DNA of 11,955 bases from a bacterium. GTDB lineage: Bacteria > Armatimonadota > Zipacnadia > Zipacnadales > Zipacnadaceae. The translations under genes were made by a program, and so were the position numbers. Below the pieces are notes generated by a model. It was not told the DNA's origin and ran no database searches. It was given only the letters and a program-made list of their open reading frames with translations. Of this stretch, positions 7,424 through 11,955 are shown piece by piece. Position 1 is the stretch's first letter. Each line of letters opens with the position of its first letter. The stretch is taken from NCBI GenBank assembly GCA_030607655.1, contig JAUWJN010000040.1, forward strand, positions 1 through 11,955, written 5' to 3'.

Positions 7424-9511
7424 CTATTCCTCTTCACTTGAGTAGTAATCAGAGTAATAATAATAGTAGTAATAGGACCCGGCCTGTTTGGACATCTTGT
7501 TTAGTACCGCGCCGACGATCCGGCTATGCGCCCGAACCAGCAGATCCCGAGTCTCGGCGACTAGCTTCCGGCTGGGGCCGCCCTGCTCTACTACCAATAT
7601 TGAGCCGTCCACTCGCGAGGCTAAGGTGGCCGCATCAGCGACTATCAGTGCGGGCGGCAAGTCAAATAGAACAATATCTGCTCGGTCTGCCAGTTCCTCA
7701 CACACCTGGCCCATCCTATCTGAAGCCAATAACTCTACTGGATTCGGGGGTATAGGCCCACTAGGCAGAATTTCTAATCCCTCCACCTGGCAAGATTTCA
7801 ATACTTCCCCGAGCTCACGTCCGCCAACTAGCACGTTAGTTAGGCCCTCAGTATTGTCCACATCAAATAACTTATGGATGCTCGGGCGACGCAGGTCACT
7901 ATCCACGAGGATAACCTTCTTGCCCTCCTGGGCTAATGTTATGCCCAGATTTGCGGCCACAAAGGTCTTCCCCTCTGCTGTCCCCGCCGACGTTATCGCC
8001 AGGGTACGGGCCGGTTGTTCAACGGACACAAAGCCCAAATTGGAGCGAAGAGTCCGAAAGGCTTCTGTTACTCGGGAGCGATGTCCTTGCTCGGTCACCA
8101 ACTCGCCTTCCTCCTTGCGGAAACGGGGCACTATCCCCAAAACGGGCACACCTAGAACCTCGCTAATCTCCTTCGGGTCTTTGATGGTATTGTCAAGATA
8201 TTCCACCAAAGAAGCTAGCATAATTCCCAGGATGAGTCCGAAAACGCAAGCCAGGGCGATATTGAGCTTATATCTGGGCTTAATGGGAAATTGCGGAACT
8301 ACTGCTGGCTCGACCAGCCGCGCATTGGAGAGGCTCATCGCCTCAGCCACCCGCACCTCGTGATACTTTTCCAGCAATAGTGTGTATACCCGCTCCGCGA
8401 CTTTCCCCGTCCGCATCAACTGGGCTAATTCCTTTTGTCTGCTTGGTATCTTACCTAGCTGCGCCTCCCCGCGACGCAGCGCTTGTTCTAACGCTGTGAC
8501 TCGATTGCGCGCCGCCGCCACAGCAGCCTTGCTGCGAGCCGCATGTGTCAAAAGCTCGTCGCGCACCGGGTTAGCGCCTTGGGTGGTGGAGGCCAGGATC
8601 ATCTCGAGCTGATGGGCGAGCTGTTGCTTCAACTTCGCGATCTGCGCGTCTACGACCCGCATCGGCGAACTCTGTGGGGCGTACTCCGCCAGCAGGCCCG
8701 CTCGCTCCGCCTCTAGTCGGGCAAGTTCGGTCTCCAGTTCTCGGGCAACGGGATTGGACTGTTGGGAAGAAGCCCGCAACCCAAACGGTTCCTCCTCTGC
8801 TAGCTGCTCTTCTATGACCCGACTTTCAGCCGCGGCCGCTTGCGCCTCCGCCTCGGCGACCGCCAACTTCCCCGCTAACTCCTCCAGCCCCGCGATTCGC
8901 TGGCGAGTTTCCTGGTCAAGATCACTTATTCCCGTACTGCGCTTATAGCTCTCTATCTTCTCCTCGGCATCGGTTACTTGTTCCTTCACCGTGGCCAACT
9001 GTTCTTCGAGAAAGCGAGAGGCACTTTCGGCTGAGGCACGATTGTATTCCTGATTAAGCAATATGTAGTTATCGGCAAGCGAGTTGGCTACTTTAGTGGC
9101 TATCTCCGGGTCATTATTATCGGCGTGGATTTCGACTACATCCGTGTCGCGAAAGGTCTCCACCGATATTTGGCGCCGCAGCTTCTCTACAATCAGCGGA
9201 TAGTCCAAGTCCGCTATCGTCGCCTCCAGGACTGGTCGCCTGGTTATGAGCTGCTTATGAGTCTCTATCGTCCGGCTGCGGGTCACTTCCATCGCAAGGG
9301 CGACTAGCGGCAGTTCCTCACGTCGGCCCGGACTGGGGGCCTGGGTTTCGACCAGCAACGCCGCCGTTGCCCGATACACAGGGGCTTGCAGCAAGCTACC
9401 GATCGCCACGGTAGCAACCAGTACCACAAAGACTTCAATGACTATCCACTTGCGTCGTTGTAGAACTTCAAAGTAGTCCCGTAGTCCGAGTTCAGCCGGT
9501 GATTCAGCCAA
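7424..9511 (-). CDS. wzc: Wzc/GumC-type polysaccharide co-polymerase and bacterial tyrosine autokinase
   Basis: The 695-aa protein is a fused Wzz plus BY-kinase. Residues 9-55 hold the Wzz start (LRDYFEVLQRRKWIV) and transmembrane helix 1 (about 25-42). A long periplasmic part follows, with coiled coils around 160-240 and 255-365, then the Pro-rich PQFPIKPRYKLN (406-417) before transmembrane helix 2 (about 416-435). The cytoplasmic kinase has Walker A SAGTAEGKT (508-516), Walker A' VILVDSDLRRP (533-543) and Walker B DIVLFDLPP (612-620). The end is a tyrosine cluster: seven consecutive Tyr (680-686), S-D, two more Tyr, then SSEEE. Such clusters autophosphorylate and, in studied systems, control chain length and export with Wza. 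The start is TTG, with GAAGGGAG eight nt upstream. A 55-nt spacer with a stem-loop follows wza. The cognate phosphatase is not in the window. Confidence 0.95.
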   Translation of the reverse strand: MAESPAELGLRDYFEVLQRRKWIVIEVFVVLVATVAIGSLLQAPVYRATAALLVETQAPSPGRREELPLVALAMEVTRSRTIETHKQLITRRPVLEATIADLDYPLIVEKLRRQISVETFRDTDVVEIHADNNDPEIATKVANSLADNYILLNQEYNRASAESASRFLEEQLATVKEQVTDAEEKIESYKRSTGISDLDQETRQRIAGLEELAGKLAVAEAEAQAAAAESRVIEEQLAEEEPFGLRASSQQSNPVARELETELARLEAERAGLLAEYAPQSSPMRVVDAQIAKLKQQLAHQLEMILASTTQGANPVRDELLTHAARSKAAVAAARNRVTALEQALRRGEAQLGKIPSRQKELAQLMRTGKVAERVYTLLLEKYHEVRVAEAMSLSNARLVEPAVVPQFPIKPRYKLNIALACVFGLILGIMLASLVEYLDNTIKDPKEISEVLGVPVLGIVPRFRKEEGELVTEQGHRSRVTEAFRTLRSNLGFVSVEQPARTLAITSAGTAEGKTFVAANLGITLAQEGKKVILVDSDLRRPSIHKLFDVDNTEGLTNVLVGGRELGEVLKSCQVEGLEILPSGPIPPNPVELLASDRMGQVCEELADRADIVLFDLPPALIVADAATLASRVDGSILVVEQGGPSRKLVAETRDLLVRAHSRIVGAVLNKMSKQAGSYYYYYYYSDYYSSEEE

Positions 9512-9519
9512 GTTGCGAA

Positions 9520-9527
9520 CTCCCTTC
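9520..9527 (-). promoter_or_regulatory. Ribosome-binding site supporting the TTG start of wzc
   Basis: Minus-strand GAAGGGAG stands eight nt before TTG at 9511. No in-frame ATG occurs before the first membrane helix, so the TTG start is well supported. Confidence 0.6.
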
Positions 9528-9536
9528 AGCCGGTAC

Positions 9537-9569
9537 TAGGCAGGTCTGCGCCTAGCGTTGTCCTGCCTA
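9537..9569 (-). other. Perfect 8-bp stem-loop between wza and wzc
   Basis: Minus-strand TAGGCAGG (9569-9562) pairs perfectly with CCTGCCTA (9544-9537) around a 17-nt loop. The first arm begins with the TAG stop codon of wza. The loop contains a further small CGC-TAG-GCG hairpin. No T-run follows the second arm; the next sequence leads to the wzc ribosome-binding site ten nt further on. It could slow ribosomes, mark an RNase site or set the Wza:Wzc ratio, but these roles are inference. Confidence 0.5.
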
Positions 9570-11018
9570 TAATTCATCAAATATCCACAATACGTTGACG
9601 ATAGAGGACAGTAGCTTAGTCCAATCCTGCCAGTGAAGCTTGTGGGATTCAGGTACAAAGATAACGTCGCCATTTTGGGCCACAAATCCCCCCGACCCAG
9701 CTCGGCCCTGCATCATAGCCTGAAGATTGATGGTCATAGGCTCCCCATCCGGTGCCTCTTGCCGCAGCAGTATGGTATGCTGGGGGGCCGATTTTTGGGG
9801 TATGATCCCGCCTGCCTTTCCCATCAAATCAAGTATGGTATCACCGGTCTCAATAACATAAACCCCGGGGCGATTAACAGCACCGAACACCGCAACCCGA
9901 TTCCGATTAGTAGGTACTATCACCGTATCGCCGGCGGCGCACAATCTGTCTGGCTCCACAGCTCCCTCACGCAGCATGGGCTCGTAATTGACTGTACTAA
10001 ACATCCCATCTGGACTTATTATGCGGATGTGTTGTAAATCGGCATCCGGCGTCACCCCACCTGCCATCGCCAACACCGAAGACAGCTTCTCGTCGCCTCC
10101 CAGGTAATACGACCCTGAGTTGCGCACCTGCCCTAGCACGGCGATCTGATTTCTACCCTCTGGAATAAGTAGCGTATCTCCCGTATGCATCCTGATATCA
10201 GCCTCAGGATGCAGGCCGGATAGAATGGCAGCTATATTGACAGGCACGACAGTCTGGTCAGCTCTAATCAGCGCCGCTTGTGTTCGGTTGGCCCTAGTTC
10301 CGCCAGTTCCGTAGTCTTTGGCGAACCCCCCGGCCATCGCCAGGGCATCCGATACTTTGCCATTGTCGGGTAATTGGTAGGTGCCGGGGTGTTCAACCTC
10401 GCCGATAACTGTGACCCTATTCTGGCGTTCGATAACGAGTGTATCTCCCGGCTGGAGGAGAACAGCCCCCACCTCGGAGGCCGCTGCCAGTATCTTCCCC
10501 AGGTTTATCAGGTTCGGGGGCTGACCGGCCCGAAACAACCTAGCCGTCTCCAGCGATGCCCCGGGCGTGAGCCCGCCCGCCAAGGCTAGAGCCTCGCGGA
10601 TGCCTAAGTCTCGGCCTCTGGGCAACGCAAACGCACCCGGCCTGTTGACCTCGCCGAGGACATATATCTCTTCCTCCCCATACTTAATCACGTTTACCGC
10701 TACCTGCGGAGCACGTAGATGCTGGCTAAGAGCGTCAACGAGCAACACGGTAATCTGTTCAACAGTACTACCCTCGGCCACGATTTCGCCCGCGAAGGGA
10801 TAAGAGAATCGGCCATCCGGTCGAATCTCTATCGGGTTGCTGGAATTAAAAGTGAGCTCATCATGTCCCGGCACGGTAATCTGCAGGATGTCACCAGGAC
10901 GTAGGTGGTATGGGCTAGCCGCGGGCGTCGCCCCAGCGGGGCACAGCGAGGTGAGCAGTAGGAGTAGACAGCAAAGCGCTAGCCCACAGCCGGCGTGGAA
11001 CCAGGTCTTAGTTGACAA
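9567..11018 (-). CDS. wza: Wza-type polysaccharide export protein with four SLBB domains
   Basis: This 483-aa secreted protein has a Sec signal peptide (charged start, hydrophobic core at 11-25, probable cleavage after PAGA near residue 30). The Poly_export domain follows at about 36-112 (YHLRPGDILQITVPG ... IRPDGRFSYPFAGEI). Four SLBB-type repeats then each begin with a V-x-G-x-V-x-x-x-G-x-Y/F strand and end in A-G-G: EIYVLGEVNRPGAF (117-130), RVTVIGEVEHPGTY (201-214), QIAVLGQVRNSGSY (291-304) and RVAVFGAVNRPGVY (374-387). E. coli Wza has fewer (379 aa). The tail LHWQDWTKLLSSIVNVLWIF (461-480) is an aromatic, amphipathic helix, comparable in place to the helix that forms the outer-membrane barrel of Wza. 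The start is TTG with AAGGGGGG seven nt upstream. It would form the outer-membrane export channel that works with the downstream Wzc. Confidence 0.92.
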   Translation of the reverse strand: MSTKTWFHAGCGLALCCLLLLLTSLCPAGATPAASPYHLRPGDILQITVPGHDELTFNSSNPIEIRPDGRFSYPFAGEIVAEGSTVEQITVLLVDALSQHLRAPQVAVNVIKYGEEEIYVLGEVNRPGAFALPRGRDLGIREALALAGGLTPGASLETARLFRAGQPPNLINLGKILAAASEVGAVLLQPGDTLVIERQNRVTVIGEVEHPGTYQLPDNGKVSDALAMAGGFAKDYGTGGTRANRTQAALIRADQTVVPVNIAAILSGLHPEADIRMHTGDTLLIPEGRNQIAVLGQVRNSGSYYLGGDEKLSSVLAMAGGVTPDADLQHIRIISPDGMFSTVNYEPMLREGAVEPDRLCAAGDTVIVPTNRNRVAVFGAVNRPGVYVIETGDTILDLMGKAGGIIPQKSAPQHTILLRQEAPDGEPMTINLQAMMQGRAGSGGFVAQNGDVIFVPESHKLHWQDWTKLLSSIVNVLWIFDEL

Positions 11019-11311
11019 CGATACGCCCCCCTTAGAAGCTTAATCTGGCTCTGCTTATGGAAGTGTTCAGAGATACACCCGTACAACACGTTGAAGATGT
11101 CAATGTGGCTATTATGAGTGCTGCAATGAGACATTACTCAGGAAGACTTTGCCCGCTAACCGGTGCCCACTGCTCTGCCTTTCTTTATCGGCTAGTTGAG
11201 CATTAAACTTGAGAGCGGCAGTCTGTGCTCACCGCGAGAGAAGGATATTGCCGGTAGAGAGCGAATCGTTCTAGGCGAGTAGTAAACAAAAATAGTTCAA
11301 TAAGGTGCGCG
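11019..11311. promoter_or_regulatory. Divergent intergenic region between wza and the aminotransferase
   Basis: This 293-bp spacer must hold the start signals for both directions if each side is transcribed from here. On the minus strand a perfect TTGACA (11103-11098) could serve as a -35 box for wza, but the sequence 16-20 nt downstream (GGGTGTATC region) is a poor -10. A separate good -10-like CATAAT (11116-11111) lacks a -35 box. On the plus strand TTGAGA (11209-11214) has no convincing -10 partner. No c-di-GMP riboswitch-like conserved core or terminator was recognised. A 49-codon frame on the plus strand (11057-11206) crosses the region without a ribosome-binding site. The short repeats GAGAGCG at 11211 and 11257 are weak. 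Confidence 0.5.
11026..11033 (-). promoter_or_regulatory. Ribosome-binding site supporting the TTG start of wza
   Basis: Minus-strand AAGGGGGG lies seven nt before TTG at 11018, and the signal peptide begins right there. This makes TTG the best start. Confidence 0.55.
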
Positions 11312-11955
11312 ATGCAGATTCCATTTAGTGAGCCGTGGATTACTGAGGCCGAGGTCCAAGCAGCCAGTGATGTAGTGCGATCCGGCTGGTTAAGTCAAGG
11401 GAAGAAAGTCGAGGAGTTTGAACGTTGCTTTACGCAATACGTAGGCGTCACTGATGCCGTAGCAATGTTCAATGGCACCGTTGCCCTACATGCCATTCTG
11501 CTAGGTCTGGGGATAAGCGCCGGTGACGAGGTGATAGTCCCATCCTTGACCTTCATTTCTACGGTGACTTCGGTAATTCATGCCCAGGCCACGCCGATTT
11601 TCGCTGACATTGACGACCACACTCTATGCCTAGACCCGCAGGATGTTGCGGCCAAGATTACCCCTCGCACCGCGGCGGTAATGACGATGCACTATGGTGG
11701 GCAGCCCTATGCCCTCGACAACCTGGTACAGCTTTGCCGGCGAAAGGGATTGGCTTTCATTGAGGACGCTGCCGAGGCTCATGGCGCTCACTGGCAGGGG
11801 GAAATGGCGGGCAGCTTCGGAGACGCGGCGATGTTCAGTTTCACCCCTACCAAGAATATCACCTGTGGGGAAGGCGGAATGGTAACTACCGGTGATAGTG
11901 CCCTGGCTGAGAGGCTGCGCCTGTTACGCAGTCATGGGGTAGATCGTCCTTACCA
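11312..11955 (+). CDS. DegT/DnrJ/EryC1/StrS family PLP-dependent sugar aminotransferase (cut by the window edge)
   Basis: The first 214 codons of the only convincing plus-strand gene are present. The start MQIPFSEPWITEAEV, then GWLSQGKKVEEFE (25-37), FNGTVALHA (53-61), DEVIVPSLTFIST (72-84), PIFADID (95-101), FIEDAAEAHGA (149-159) and SFTPTKNITCGEGGM (176-190) follow the family closely. Lys181 in P-T-K-N is the expected Schiff-base lysine for pyridoxal phosphate, and Asp152 should contact the pyridine nitrogen. Characterised members transfer an amino group, usually from glutamate, to a keto-sugar nucleotide, often the product of a 4,6-dehydratase such as the one at 5377-6369. AAGG lies six nt before the ATG. 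Its position across a divergent spacer means separate transcription from the wza operon. Whether it acts at C4 or C3, or is LegC-like, cannot be decided from the N-terminal half. Confidence 0.9.
   Translation, partial: MQIPFSEPWITEAEVQAASDVVRSGWLSQGKKVEEFERCFTQYVGVTDAVAMFNGTVALHAILLGLGISAGDEVIVPSLTFISTVTSVIHAQATPIFADIDDHTLCLDPQDVAAKITPRTAAVMTMHYGGQPYALDNLVQLCRRKGLAFIEDAAEAHGAHWQGEMAGSFGDAAMFSFTPTKNITCGEGGMVTTGDSALAERLRLLRSHGVDRPY

Noticed and set aside
7488..8363. Long open frame (291 codons) on the plus strand, antisense to wzc
   Set aside because: It is rich in Ser, Thr and Arg without any domain pattern, and it lies entirely opposite the kinase domain of wzc. It is a codon-bias shadow.
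10930..10960. Possible lipobox at Cys26 of the Wza-type protein
   Set aside because: The residues before the cysteine are T-S-L, with leucine at -1 where Gly, Ala or Ser is needed. Signal peptidase I cleavage after PAGA is more likely.
11151..11170. Sigma-54-like GG-N10-GC on the minus strand upstream of wza
   Set aside because: Beyond the GG and GC pairs the match to TGGCAC-N5-TTGC is poor, and no activator site or activator gene is seen.
286..11170. Near-repeat GTGGGCAC(C/T)GGTT found before the glycosyltransferase and in the wza spacer
   Set aside because: Twelve matching bases between two places in 12 kb are expected several times by chance, and the surrounding bases do not match.

Overview
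The window is part of a surface-polysaccharide (capsule or exopolysaccharide) biosynthesis and export locus of the Wzx/Wzy-dependent type. The outer-membrane export protein with a signal peptide (Wza type) and a fused polysaccharide co-polymerase/tyrosine autokinase (Wzc/GumC type) point to a diderm bacterium. Base composition looks balanced to slightly GC-rich by eye, and two genes start with TTG. I cannot name a phylum from the sequence alone.

Layout: nine genes lie head-to-tail on the minus strand, so they are read from right to left. In transcription order they are a Wza-type export protein with four SLBB domains (11018-9567), a Wzc-type autokinase (9511-7424), a WecA/TagO-like polyprenyl-phosphate sugar-phosphate transferase (7397-6375), a LegB-like NAD-dependent sugar-nucleotide 4,6-dehydratase (6369-5377), a sugar-1-phosphate nucleotidyltransferase (5364-4642), a Wzx-type flippase (4530-3046), an FrhB-like iron-sulfur protein (3000-1597), a polysaccharide pyruvyl transferase family protein (1600-329) and the N-terminal end of a glycosyltransferase cut by the left edge (247-1). 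A 293-bp divergent spacer separates wza from a DegT/DnrJ/EryC1 aminotransferase on the plus strand (11312 onward), which is cut by the right edge.

How the genes fit together (family knowledge plus inference): the nucleotidyltransferase activates a sugar-1-phosphate. The dehydratase makes a 4-keto-6-deoxy sugar nucleotide, which the divergent aminotransferase could aminate. The WecA-like enzyme loads the first sugar phosphate onto the lipid carrier, and glycosyltransferases extend the chain. The FrhB-like and pyruvyl transferase pair probably decorates it. Wzx flips the lipid-linked unit, and the Wzc/Wza machine controls polymerisation and export. The Wzy polymerase, the tyrosine phosphatase and most glycosyltransferases are not in the window and probably lie beyond the left edge.

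The genes are tightly packed, with a 4-bp overlap, two short spacers of 5 nt and no gene of 5-26 nt, and one of 45 nt. The three longer minus-strand spacers (55, 111 and 81 nt) each carry a stem-loop without a U-tract, which is the least expected non-coding feature here. I see no tRNA, rRNA, CRISPR array, insertion sequence or convincing intrinsic terminator. Nothing in the window proves a wholly new system. The most open biochemical question is the FrhB-like/pyruvyl transferase pair.
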